From NCBI GenBank assembly GCA_021776825.1, contig JAJFFG010000069.1, positions 1 to 61,603 of the forward strand: a stretch of 61,603 bases of DNA, written 5' to 3'. Made by a program: the position numbers and the translations under genes. The stretch comes from Planctomycetota bacterium (GTDB taxonomy: Bacteria; Planctomycetota; JAJSAM01; JAJVHW01). How positions within the stretch are numbered: position 1 is the first letter of the stretch; each line of letters starts with the position of its first letter. Below are positions 35,281 to 43,737 of the stretch, piece by piece. The notes beneath the pieces are model-generated. The model was not told the DNA's origin. It saw only the letters and a list, made by a program, of their open reading frames with translations, and ran no database searches.

Positions 35281-36081
35281 CTACTCCGGCGGCAGTTCGA
35301 CCGCGAGACCGAGCCGCTCGCCGAGCACGACCGCCCGCTGACGGTAGACACCCGGCTCATCCCACAGCCGATGCAGTCGCTGCCGGAACGAGCGCCGTGA
35401 GTCCGCCACCGCACAGATCTCAAGTTCCAGCGCGTCCGCGAGGAAGAGAGCGATCGCCGGCACGTCCACCTCCCCGAACACGCTCTGGAAGTGGCCCGCC
35501 ACGATCAGCAGAAACACGTTCTCCGCGACCCCCGGCCGCCGACCCGCGCCCCGCTCGGCTGAGACCTCCGGGTCAACTACGTACAGGCCATCGGCACGCA
35601 CAGCGAAGGCCCCATCCGGGCGCTTCCCGGCCACCGTCCCCAACTCGCCCGCACGCGCGAGCTCCCCAAGTTCCCGCAGCACCCACTGCAACGCTCGCAT
35701 CTCGCCGAGCCCCGCCATTGCCCCGTGATCCTCGGCATGCCGCTCGAGCACATCGACCTCCGCGTCGATGTCCCGCAGCCGCCCGCGCTGCGGACCAGGC
35801 GGAGTGGCAACCCCCATGAGCGCATCCTCGAACAGGTGAGGCGCCGCGACCACCGCGGCAACCAGGCCGAGCACTCCGGGCACGTCGACCCCGCGATCGG
35901 CAAGGCGCCGCAGCTCACGCCGCCGATCGTCGCTGCCGAGCAGTTCCCCCGCCCACTGATGGAGTTCGGACAGTGGCTCCCCGTCGGGCGCGTCCCCCTC
36001 GACCGCATCGAGCACAGCCGCCGTGCGCCGGACGATCGCATCGAGGGCCTTGTCGACCGGGTCAACTGGCGTCGTCTGCAT
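35281..36081 (-). CDS. Hypothetical protein of the integrated element
   Basis: Protein of 266 residues from the ATG at 36081 (MQTTPVDPVDKAL). It is helical and Arg/Asp-rich, without signal peptide or membrane helix. The C-terminal half has a possible small folded domain (GVAENVFLLIVAGHFQSVFGEVDVPAIALFLADALELEICAVADSRRSFRQRLHRLWDEP; only its start and end are shown here as a guide). No family recognised. It is 51 bp upstream of the small protein and recombinase, on the same strand, suggesting one unit. Confidence 0.6.
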   Translation of the reverse strand: MQTTPVDPVDKALDAIVRRTAAVLDAVEGDAPDGEPLSELHQWAGELLGSDDRRRELRRLADRGVDVPGVLGLVAAVVAAPHLFEDALMGVATPPGPQRGRLRDIDAEVDVLERHAEDHGAMAGLGEMRALQWVLRELGELARAGELGTVAGKRPDGAFAVRADGLYVVDPEVSAERGAGRRPGVAENVFLLIVAGHFQSVFGEVDVPAIALFLADALELEICAVADSRRSFRQRLHRLWDEPGVYRQRAVVLGERLGLAVELPPE

Positions 36082-36450
36082 GGGGCGCAGCGTAGTTCGC
36101 GCCGCCGACGCCAGAGGGAACCGGACTCGGCGGCACCGGAGCGTCAATGCCGCGATAGCCACTCGCGCGCCAGAGTGTGCGTCGGTGCGAGCGCACGATC
36201 GAGCCTACGAGCACCCGTGTCCGCGCGGAGTCGCCTCGCGGAACGACCACTTTGCTACGTGCACTCGTCGGCGAACGTCCCGTGTTCGGCGCGGCCAGCG
36301 GGCGGTAGCGGGCACCGGACGCGCCGATCTCCAGCCGATTCGTCAGACGGTGAGTGTGCCCGAGCTAGGGACCAGGTCCGGGGTACGCCGGTCTCGATGC
36401 TCGCCACCCGACGTAGAAGGGCAACTGCGTGAGCGAGGTCAGACGTCAAG
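36082..36450. other. Divergent promoter region of the element
   Basis: About 370 bp between divergent genes. I see no gene. A short palindrome GGACC-A-GGTCC lies at 36369-36379. Promoter elements cannot be assigned with confidence. Confidence 0.4.
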
Positions 36451-39009
36451 ATGGTGCACTCCACCGGGAATCGACCCAGAGAAGAGCAGATGAACTCGAA
36501 GAACACGCCGAGCCGTTCACGCCTGCTGACGAGCAAGGTGCTCCACCACGTACTGACCGTCCTGGCAGAGTCCGATGGACGCGTCCCGAAGCAGGAGATC
36601 CACCAACGGCTTGAGTCCGATCTCGAGTTCTCCGAGTGGGAAGCCAGTCCAGCAGGGTCGACCGGCCGCCCTCGATGGCGCAGTGCACTCTGGTACACCA
36701 CCGACGCGGCGCGGGCGGGCTTCCTGGAGAAGAGCGGCAATGGATTGTGGCGCATCACTGCCGAGGGCCGCAAGGCGTTGGACCTCGGCCCGGAGGGCGT
36801 GCTCGACGCGGCCAAGGCGGGATACCGCAAGTGGCGCAAGTCTCGGGGACCGTCCAAGCCTTCCGGCTCGAAGGGAGTCGTTCGCGGCGAGCTCCTCCGC
36901 GCGAGCCTGCGACTGCTGGAGCGCACGCCGGGTCGATCCATGGTCTGGAGCGACGTAGCGAAGCGTGTCGGACCGCTCCTGCCTGAGGAGACGCTAGAGG
37001 CGCTGGAGACCCGAGACGCCGACTGGAAGCACTCGTTCGCGTACGGGACGTTCGCCGTCGCATCGCGAGCTGGATTCCTCGTCCGCCAGTCGGGCGTGCT
37101 GACCGTCGCGGATGCCGGGCTTACCGCACTCGACGAGTGGACCGAACCACAGGATCTCTGGGAGGCCGCGCGACTCGCGGGCGGCAAGACATCGGATGCG
37201 GATGCCGAGAAGATCCCCTACCTCGGAAGAACGGCCGACTACTCCCGCCACGCCCAGACGCTCTACCAGGTTCAGTCCGATTCCATCGGCCACCTGATGG
37301 GGAGCATCCGTCAGGGCACTCTGGCCCTGCCGGACATCCAGCGGCCGTTCGTGTGGAAGAACACCAAGGTCCGCGACCTGCTGGACTCTCTCTTTCGCGG
37401 GTTCCCGTTTGGCTATCTGCTGACCTGGAAGAGCCCCGACGGCATTGCGCACGCGACGCTCGGCGGTCACGAGTCTGCGAGCCCCGTGCCGTACGCGCTG
37501 GTCATCGACGGTCAGCAGCGACTGACCTCCTTGTTCGCGGTCATGACCGGACAACCGATCGTCGACAAGCAGTTCAAGAAGAGGCACATCCGGATCGGGT
37601 TCCATCCGATCTCGGCGCGCTTCGAGGTCGCAGACGCCGCCATTCGGAAGAACCCCGAGTGGATCGCCGACATCAGTCGGATCTTCACCGACGAGATGGG
37701 AGCGCTGTCTGTTGTGCGCTCCTACCTGGAGCGTCTCGAGAAGCACCGTGAGATCACGGATGAGCACCGGCGTGCCGTGGAAGCGAACGTCTCGCGCCTG
37801 GTCAACCTGAAGAACATGCTGGTGCACGTGCTGCAGATCGGCACGGATGCGAACGAGGAGCAGGTCGCGGAGATCTTCGTGCGCATCAACAGCAAGGGGC
37901 AGCGCCTGAACCAGGCCGACTTCATCCTCACTCTCCTCGCGGTGTTCTGGGAGGAAGGGCGTCAAGACCTGGAGGCGTTCGCCAGGGCCTGCCGAGCGCC
38001 CCCCGGCGACGACGAGCCGTCACCGTTCAACCGCAAGTTGCAGCCGGGGCCGGACGCGCTCGTCAGAGTGGTGGTCACGGTGGGACACCATCGAGCGCGG
38101 CTCGCAGCCGCGTACCAGGTCCTGCGGGGCAAGGACGCGCGGACGGGAGAAGTGTCGGCCGAGATCCGGCAGCGCAACTTGGAGATCCTCGCCGCAGCGC
38201 AGAGCGAGGCACTCTCCGTCTCGAACTGGCACGAGTTCCTTAAGGTCCTCTCGGCTGCGGGGTTCCGGCACAAGAAGCTGATCTGGTCCGAAGTCTCCGC
38301 TCTGTTCGCGTACTCGCTGTTCCTCATCGGACGCACTCGGCATTCGGTCCCCCTGTCGGAGCTCCGCCGAGTGATCGGGCGCTGGTACCTGATGTCCGTC
38401 GTCACGAGCCGGTACGTCGGTGGCTCGGCCGAGTCGGCCATGGAAGAGGACCTGGGTCGCCTACGCGACATCTCCGACGCTGCCGGGTTCGTGGCAGCCC
38501 TTGAGTCGGCGATGCAAGCGGAACTGACCAACGACTTCTGGCAGGTCACGTTGCCAAGCCGGTTGGAGTCCTCGAGCGCTCGTACGTTGTCGCCGTTCTT
38601 CGCTGCCCAGAGCGTGCTTGGCGCCAAGGCGCTGTTCAGCTCGCTGAACATCGCCGAGTTGCTCGACCCGTCCGCCGCATCGACGAAGAGCGATCTGGAG
38701 ATCCACCACCTCTTCCCGAAGGCATGGCTCCAGAAGAACGGCGTCACCTCGCCCCGCGAGTACAACCAGGTCGCCAACATGGGCCTGCTCGAGTGGTCGT
38801 CCAACATCGCGGTCAGCGACGACGCCCCGGCGGACTACGCGCCTCGACTCGAAGAGAGGATGGGCTGGTCCGACGCCGAGGCTGCCGAGGCGTACCACCT
38901 GCACGCGCTCCCCGAGGAGTGGTGGGACCTCGACTACGAGGACTTCCTCCACCAGCGCCGCGAGTTGATGGCGGAGGTCATCCGAGAGGCGTTCGACAGG
39001 ATTCGGTAG
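36451..39009 (+). CDS. GmrSD-like DUF262/DUF1524 protein with N-terminal Mrr_N-like domains
   Basis: Protein of 852 residues (839 if started at the ATG at 36490). The N-terminal 250 residues contain two winged-helix repeats of the Mrr_N type (WYTTDAARAGFLEKSGNGLWRIT and TFAVASRAGFLVRQSGVLTVAD). The DUF262 (GmrS-like) domain starts near 280: LPDIQRPFVWKNTKVRDLL, RGFPFGYLLTW and VIDGQQRLTSL. A DUF1524-type HNH nuclease motif is near 750 (EIHHLFPKAW...YNQVANMGLLEWSSNI). GmrSD enzymes are type IV restriction systems that cut modified phage DNA using nucleotide hydrolysis. I infer a modification-dependent restriction enzyme; the Mrr_N domains may recognise DNA. Confidence 0.85.
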   Translation: MVHSTGNRPREEQMNSKNTPSRSRLLTSKVLHHVLTVLAESDGRVPKQEIHQRLESDLEFSEWEASPAGSTGRPRWRSALWYTTDAARAGFLEKSGNGLWRITAEGRKALDLGPEGVLDAAKAGYRKWRKSRGPSKPSGSKGVVRGELLRASLRLLERTPGRSMVWSDVAKRVGPLLPEETLEALETRDADWKHSFAYGTFAVASRAGFLVRQSGVLTVADAGLTALDEWTEPQDLWEAARLAGGKTSDADAEKIPYLGRTADYSRHAQTLYQVQSDSIGHLMGSIRQGTLALPDIQRPFVWKNTKVRDLLDSLFRGFPFGYLLTWKSPDGIAHATLGGHESASPVPYALVIDGQQRLTSLFAVMTGQPIVDKQFKKRHIRIGFHPISARFEVADAAIRKNPEWIADISRIFTDEMGALSVVRSYLERLEKHREITDEHRRAVEANVSRLVNLKNMLVHVLQIGTDANEEQVAEIFVRINSKGQRLNQADFILTLLAVFWEEGRQDLEAFARACRAPPGDDEPSPFNRKLQPGPDALVRVVVTVGHHRARLAAAYQVLRGKDARTGEVSAEIRQRNLEILAAAQSEALSVSNWHEFLKVLSAAGFRHKKLIWSEVSALFAYSLFLIGRTRHSVPLSELRRVIGRWYLMSVVTSRYVGGSAESAMEEDLGRLRDISDAAGFVAALESAMQAELTNDFWQVTLPSRLESSSARTLSPFFAAQSVLGAKALFSSLNIAELLDPSAASTKSDLEIHHLFPKAWLQKNGVTSPREYNQVANMGLLEWSSNIAVSDDAPADYAPRLEERMGWSDAEAAEAYHLHALPEEWWDLDYEDFLHQRRELMAEVIREAFDRIR

Positions 39010-39096
39010 GGCTCCGCTGTCGGTCCACCCTCGGAGGTCGCCACGATCCTGATTCCCGTGCCGGAGGGGCCAGAGCTACGCTGCCCACCTGACGGT

Positions 39097-39173
39097 GGGC
39101 TCGTAGCTCAATCGGTCAGAGCAGAGCGCTCATGACGCGTTGGTTCCAGGTTCGAGTCCTGGCGGGCCTACCA
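39097..39173 (+). tRNA. tRNA-Met (anticodon CAT), imperfect
   Basis: 77 nt with encoded CCA. Acceptor GGGCTCG pairs with CGGGCCT including two G-U pairs. D arm GCTC/GAGC and T arm CCAGG-TTCGAGT-CCTGG are intact. The anticodon arm GAGCG/CGCGT has an A-G mismatch at 28-42, and the loop is CTCATGA. It lacks the three consecutive G-C pairs of initiator tRNA, so elongator Met is the best call. It lies inside the accessory region, between the GmrSD-like gene and the defence operon. Confidence 0.8.
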
Positions 39174-39338
39174 CCTCCGGACCGGCGACCACCGTCGAGC
39201 GCGATCTGTCCGGCGGCGATCGTGTTGGGCCCGTGGCCACGCCGACACTTCGCCCGGCGAAGTGCTTGAGGGCGGCATGCGTGGCTCGCTCCTACAGTCT
39301 TCGACCCGGCCGGATCGTCCGTGCGGCAGAGGATTGGA

Positions 39339-42287
39339 TCATGGGACACGCCCGAGCGCAGCGACGGTCAGGGCAAGCGGATCCACCGGGCGAGGGTTGC
39401 TGGCACTGCCGAAGTACAGAAGGCCTGCCCCCAGCTCCACCGGGTTCGAGAAGCTGACTTCGATCTCGGTGCCGTCGTCGAGCAGCAACCGGTATCTGCG
39501 CCGGTTCCACTCGTCGCGCATCTCAAGCGTGGGCGCCGCGAGGCGCGGTACCGCGCGTGCCAAGACGAGGTCTTCGATCAACCGCTCGGCATCCCCGAGT
39601 GCGCTCTCGACTTCCGGTCGGAGCGATCGAAGCTCGCCGCCAGTCCAGTAGCCGTCCCGATCGTGCTCTACACGATTCCGCACCTGGATCAGCTTCTCCA
39701 GCCTCTGGAACAGCCGTGCGGGCTTCTTCTTCGGCAAGTACACGTGCGCACGACCGAGCTTGCCCTTGTATTGGGCACCAACCGGAGACGCCGCGATCAC
39801 ATCCGGAAGCTCGCCAAACAGCCGAAGGAGTTGCCCGAAAGTGATCCGCTGGAGGTCACATCGCCCCGGTTGATCGTCGGAACGAAGAACGGAAGCCAGA
39901 CGCGCTTCTGCCTCATCACCGAACGCGAGTCTCGCCCAAGCCCACACTGCGATTCGGACTGTGCGCTCCACGAGCGTGCATCCGTCCATGAGAGCGCCAC
40001 GCAAGTTCGACTTGTCACGGGCACCCGCGCACGTAGCCCTGAGCCGACGAAGCTCCATCGCGGTTTGATGAGGCCCGCGCACGCCTTCGACGGGTGACCG
40101 GATACGGAACCCGAAGTGGGAGAGCAGCGCTTCCATCGGCCGAACCGCCGCCTGGTCCGGCGTAGGAGGACCGGTCAACTCTGCAGCGAGGCGCCTGACT
40201 CCCTGCTTGCCGAGGTAGCGTTCGAGCAGTTCTCGGGGGTCACTTTCGGCGAGCACCTCCATGAGTTTCTCGGTGTCGGCTCCCTTCATGCCCACCGTCA
40301 GCTCAGCGATGCTCTCTTCGTCCAGTTCCCTCAGCAGTAGACGAGCGAGACCCTCGTAGAGCACGGGCCTGTTCGCTTCGGCGTCCTCCAACACCGCGTG
40401 TGCGTCAACGCCAAGGGCACGCCGCGAATCTGCATGATCGGGTTTCCTGAAGAAGACGAGAAACGTGACCGTCGATGCATCCGCTCTCCTTGCCTTGTTT
40501 TCCTCAAGTCGCCGCACGTCCACGATCTCGAAGCCCACGCCTTCGCCAAGCACGACGTACTCGTCGAACGCCTCTCGAGTTCTAGTCGTGATCAGCATGC
40601 AGAGTAGCCGGCCGGGCTTTAAGACTCGATACGACTCACCAAACGCACTGCTCATCGAGACGCGGTGTTGCTCCTCAGTTGAAGATCCGCTGCTAGCCGG
40701 CTGCGCAGCGGCTACAGCGGGAGTGATCGCACTCAGGAGTGCGCCCTCCCACGCCCAGAAAAACCCCGAGAGGTCTGGGTAGGGAACCCGATCGAAGAAG
40801 GGCGGGTCCGTGACGATCGCATCAAACGAGGCGTCGTCGCGTTCCAGACGCGAGGCGTCGCCGAGCGTGACGGTGACCTTTCCCCCAAGCGCGGCAAGTC
40901 GATCCAACGTCGGGAGAACCGACGCACGCCACCGGTCCAGTAGTCCCGCCGACGTGACGTTGGTCTCCACGAACTCCCGAGGAAGGGTTGCGCTCATCCT
41001 GGCCAGCGAGCGGGCACGACCCAGGCGCCCATCCCAGCGGCATAGCCGGCTGTTCCGATCGACAACAAACCCCACCAAGAACGCGATGTACGTTCGAATC
41101 GCGTCCTGACAGATCGGCGTCATCCCGGACCCCGCCATCTGCTGGCATACAAGTTCCGCAGCCGATAGGAACTCAAGGTTGGCCGCCAACTGCCTGCCGC
41201 TGAAGAGGTCCTCGTAGCGCGTGAAGCCGTGACGACGGACCCCACGGTAGGTCTCCTCTGGAAGCGTCCCGCCGAGCCCGCTCGCGGCCTCGCTGGCTCG
41301 GAGATCCTTCACTCGGTCGCAATCGACCGACGCGGTCAACTGCGAGTCTGGCGCAACTGGTCGGAGCACGGTTCCCGCGCCGTCCGCAGGACGGATCGTC
41401 GCTGCGAGTAGCTCCGAGTCCGGCCGCAGCATGAGTGCGGCGACTTGGCGGGGATAGGTCGCGCCACAGAACGGGCAAGCGACCGAACGCCGGGCACCAA
41501 CGGTTCGCTCCCCAGGGCCACTCGCAGGAACGAACGTCTCGGAGTCGAGGCAGTAGCGAAGGCGCTGGGCCGCCGATTGCCTGTTGCCCGTGGTGGTGAT
41601 TGTCGACACGCCAGGGAACAGCTTCGAACAACCGTCACACTCGAACCGGTGAACCCAAAGTAGACCGTCGACCGGGGCGTCCTCATCGAGGTACATCGAG
41701 CCTAGTCGGCTGGCAGCGATCTCGCCGACTCGTGCGGTCCAGTGGGAGACCTCTGCCGGCAGCCCCTGCCACCGGCCGTCTGGTCCTGATCCGGGCGCAT
41801 CGACGTTCGGCTCGCCCAGCGCTTGGGGAAACACCAACGTGCCGCGCAGCACGTGGAACGCGAGCGGCTCAATGTCCCCTGCGAATGCATCGCAACCCAA
41901 CTGCGCCGCCGCCGCAGGGATCGATCCCCCGCCAGCGAAGGGGTCGATGAGTCGAGGGGTTCCGGGAGACTTCGGCCCGTCTCCGACCGGACGTTCAGAG
42001 TCGCGGACAACCGAGCGCCACTGCGTGTCTCGTATCCGCAGAAGCGCTTCCGAGATGACGCGCTCCGTGAGGGGAGTCTCGGCAAGGCCGCCGAGAAGTT
42101 CGTCCGAGGCCTCGAACGCTTCGCTCAGCGCCAAGAAGCTCGCAACGCGGGCGAGACCGAGCGGACGCCTCGCCCACCATGGGTGGATGTTCGCGAGACT
42201 TGCTCCCGCACTCAGTTTCTCCCGCGAGACGGACGCAGCGATCACGGGCGGAAGGTCACTGGGACCAGGCAGGTCGGGCCTTGTCAT
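39339..42287 (-). CDS. DUF1156 DNA methyltransferase with C-terminal HEPN-like domain
   Basis: Protein of 982 residues; the ATG at 42287 has AAGGTGG 7 nt upstream. The DUF1156 signature IHPWWARRPLGLAR is at about 28-41. The SAM-binding motif I is LIDPFAGGGSIP (near 114) and the catalytic motif IV DPPFFDRVPYPDLSGFFW (near 494), so it is a DNA amino-methyltransferase. A zinc-ribbon-like pair (FECDGCSKLF...ACPFCGATY) lies between. The C-terminal region (about 780-930) is helical with RNRVEHDRD, matching the Rx4H motif of HEPN domains. It is separated from the SIR2 gene by 145 bp and a hairpin, so may be a separate unit in the same defence island. Confidence 0.8.
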   Translation of the reverse strand: MTRPDLPGPSDLPPVIAASVSREKLSAGASLANIHPWWARRPLGLARVASFLALSEAFEASDELLGGLAETPLTERVISEALLRIRDTQWRSVVRDSERPVGDGPKSPGTPRLIDPFAGGGSIPAAAAQLGCDAFAGDIEPLAFHVLRGTLVFPQALGEPNVDAPGSGPDGRWQGLPAEVSHWTARVGEIAASRLGSMYLDEDAPVDGLLWVHRFECDGCSKLFPGVSTITTTGNRQSAAQRLRYCLDSETFVPASGPGERTVGARRSVACPFCGATYPRQVAALMLRPDSELLAATIRPADGAGTVLRPVAPDSQLTASVDCDRVKDLRASEAASGLGGTLPEETYRGVRRHGFTRYEDLFSGRQLAANLEFLSAAELVCQQMAGSGMTPICQDAIRTYIAFLVGFVVDRNSRLCRWDGRLGRARSLARMSATLPREFVETNVTSAGLLDRWRASVLPTLDRLAALGGKVTVTLGDASRLERDDASFDAIVTDPPFFDRVPYPDLSGFFWAWEGALLSAITPAVAAAQPASSGSSTEEQHRVSMSSAFGESYRVLKPGRLLCMLITTRTREAFDEYVVLGEGVGFEIVDVRRLEENKARRADASTVTFLVFFRKPDHADSRRALGVDAHAVLEDAEANRPVLYEGLARLLLRELDEESIAELTVGMKGADTEKLMEVLAESDPRELLERYLGKQGVRRLAAELTGPPTPDQAAVRPMEALLSHFGFRIRSPVEGVRGPHQTAMELRRLRATCAGARDKSNLRGALMDGCTLVERTVRIAVWAWARLAFGDEAEARLASVLRSDDQPGRCDLQRITFGQLLRLFGELPDVIAASPVGAQYKGKLGRAHVYLPKKKPARLFQRLEKLIQVRNRVEHDRDGYWTGGELRSLRPEVESALGDAERLIEDLVLARAVPRLAAPTLEMRDEWNRRRYRLLLDDGTEIEVSFSNPVELGAGLLYFGSASNPRPVDPLALTVAALGRVP

Positions 42288-42404
42288 TGGGCAACCACCT
42301 TCAGACATCGTGTTCGAGCTGGCGCACGCCGCTCCGCCGGGAGACATGCAGCATCGCGACGGATGAGTGCGGAGTGCTGCGACCGCGACGGATGATCGCC
42401 CGAT

Positions 42405-42434
42405 GAGGACTCCCCAGCGACGCTGGGGGTCCTC
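42405..42434 (-). terminator. Hairpin at end of the SIR2 gene
   Basis: Stem GAGGAC-T-CCCCAGC (42405-42418) pairs with GCTGGGG-GTCCTC (42422-42434), 13 bp with one bulged T and a 3-nt loop. It begins inside the SIR2 stop region and likely terminates or attenuates the five-gene operon. The downstream U-tract is weak. Confidence 0.6.
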
Positions 42435-43737
42435 ACGCCAAGACTCCACGCTCAAGCAGGTCCGTGAGCATCTCCACCTCACGAGCGAATCGTGGATCGT
42501 TCTCCGAGTCGACCGCTTCTCGCGATAGGCCCAACAGCTCGTCACGCTGCGGCGACCGTGGAATCAGCGCCAGCGCAAAGGTGCGAACCGCCGCGTCCGG
42601 GGACTCGATCAACGGCGCGACGAGCGACGCCGGAAGCGCTACCTCGGCGGCAGCGAGAGCGTCCAACGCATCACAACGCCGACGCACGTCCTCTCGTCCA
42701 TCGCTCGCTGTCTCAACCAGCCGAAGAACTGACCGCCTTGGACGGATCTCGGAGGGGTCGCCGACCGCCGCGAGCAGCCGCTCGATCGGGTTCTCGCTCA
42801 AGAGCGCAGCGGGAAGCGTCGACATCAGGAACTCGCTGGCCGTCTGCGAGATGAAGAGAGGTGAGGGCGCCATGCTCGTCACGACGTCCGGACAAGTCGG
42901 TCCGACGACAAAGACCGCGCCACGCGTGCCGCAGTCCGCCGCTCGCCGGCGCACGTCGGGGTCCCGGAGCGACGCGCCGATGAAGACCGCTAGGTCGGCC
43001 TCGCGCGCGACGTTGAAGAATGCAGGCCAGAGATCCACGAATGGCATCTCCGTCTTTCGCTTCTCTCGTGAGGGCAGCACAACGGCGCTTCTGAGCGCCT
43101 CGTGCGGCAGAGAGTCCAACTTCAACGAGACACCGCCGAACAAGGGCATCGGGTGCCGAAGCTTCAGCACGTCGTCCGTGTTCTGAGCCCTGTACCAATC
43201 CGTGGACCCGTGGAGTTTGAGAAGACGCACGCCGGGACCGTCTTCATTGCCGCCGAGGGAGGACCACTCCTTGTCACCGAACGGCGCGAACCCGTCGTGG
43301 ATCGGCACGCCACAGCCAAGAGCGGCCATCTCGATGGCCCGATCGTAGTTCGTCGTCGCTATGCACAATTCCCGCCCTCGGAACGCCGCCAGCGTGGGCC
43401 CCCAGAGGAGCGTCGAGGATGCACCGACAACGCGCTCACATGCGTGCTGGACGAACCACTCAGACTCCGACCGCAGGACTTGCGCCTCTTGTCGAAGTTC
43501 GGGATCGACGCGCCCTCCGACGACGGAGCGCGACATGGTCGCGATCCCGTCAAGCATCTCGATGAACTGCTCGATGTCGTAGTCGCCGCTCTCCATCGCC
43601 GCTCTGACTTCAAGGAGAACGGCAGGCGCGATCGCACGCGATTCCAGCAACTCGACGAGCTGCTTCATCATCGCGGACATCGCGGGAACGCCGAGTTCGA
43701 CGCTAGCGCCCGCGCCGGCGAAGATGAGCGTCTTCAC
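42433..43737 (-). CDS. SIR2-domain protein with HEAT-like C-terminus
   Basis: Protein of 434 residues from a GTG at 43737, which overlaps the stop of the HSP90-like gene (GTGA). AGGTGG lies just upstream. The SIR2/NADase fold is visible: VKTLIFAGAGASVELGVPAM at the N-terminus, ATTNYDRA near 128, LLKLHGSTDWYR near 165-175 with the catalytic His, and FIGASLRDPDVRRR near 245. The last 120 residues look like HEAT-type helical repeats (DALDALAAAEVALPASLVAPLIE, AVRTFALALIP). Bacterial SIR2-like defence proteins deplete NAD when activated. By context I infer it is the effector or sensor arm of the operon, partnered with the HSP90-like ATPase. Confidence 0.82.
   Translation of the reverse strand: MKTLIFAGAGASVELGVPAMSAMMKQLVELLESRAIAPAVLLEVRAAMESGDYDIEQFIEMLDGIATMSRSVVGGRVDPELRQEAQVLRSESEWFVQHACERVVGASSTLLWGPTLAAFRGRELCIATTNYDRAIEMAALGCGVPIHDGFAPFGDKEWSSLGGNEDGPGVRLLKLHGSTDWYRAQNTDDVLKLRHPMPLFGGVSLKLDSLPHEALRSAVVLPSREKRKTEMPFVDLWPAFFNVAREADLAVFIGASLRDPDVRRRAADCGTRGAVFVVGPTCPDVVTSMAPSPLFISQTASEFLMSTLPAALLSENPIERLLAAVGDPSEIRPRRSVLRLVETASDGREDVRRRCDALDALAAAEVALPASLVAPLIESPDAAVRTFALALIPRSPQRDELLGLSREAVDSENDPRFAREVEMLTDLLERGVLA

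Noticed and set aside
39097..39173. Initiator tRNA or tRNA-Ile2 with CAT anticodon
   Set aside because: It lacks the initiator's three G-C pairs in the anticodon stem and the typical Ile2 body; elongator Met fits best.
39116..39349. Minus-strand frame ending in ARTRTWNQRVMSALL
   Set aside because: It is the usual false protein produced by reading antisense to tRNA-Met.
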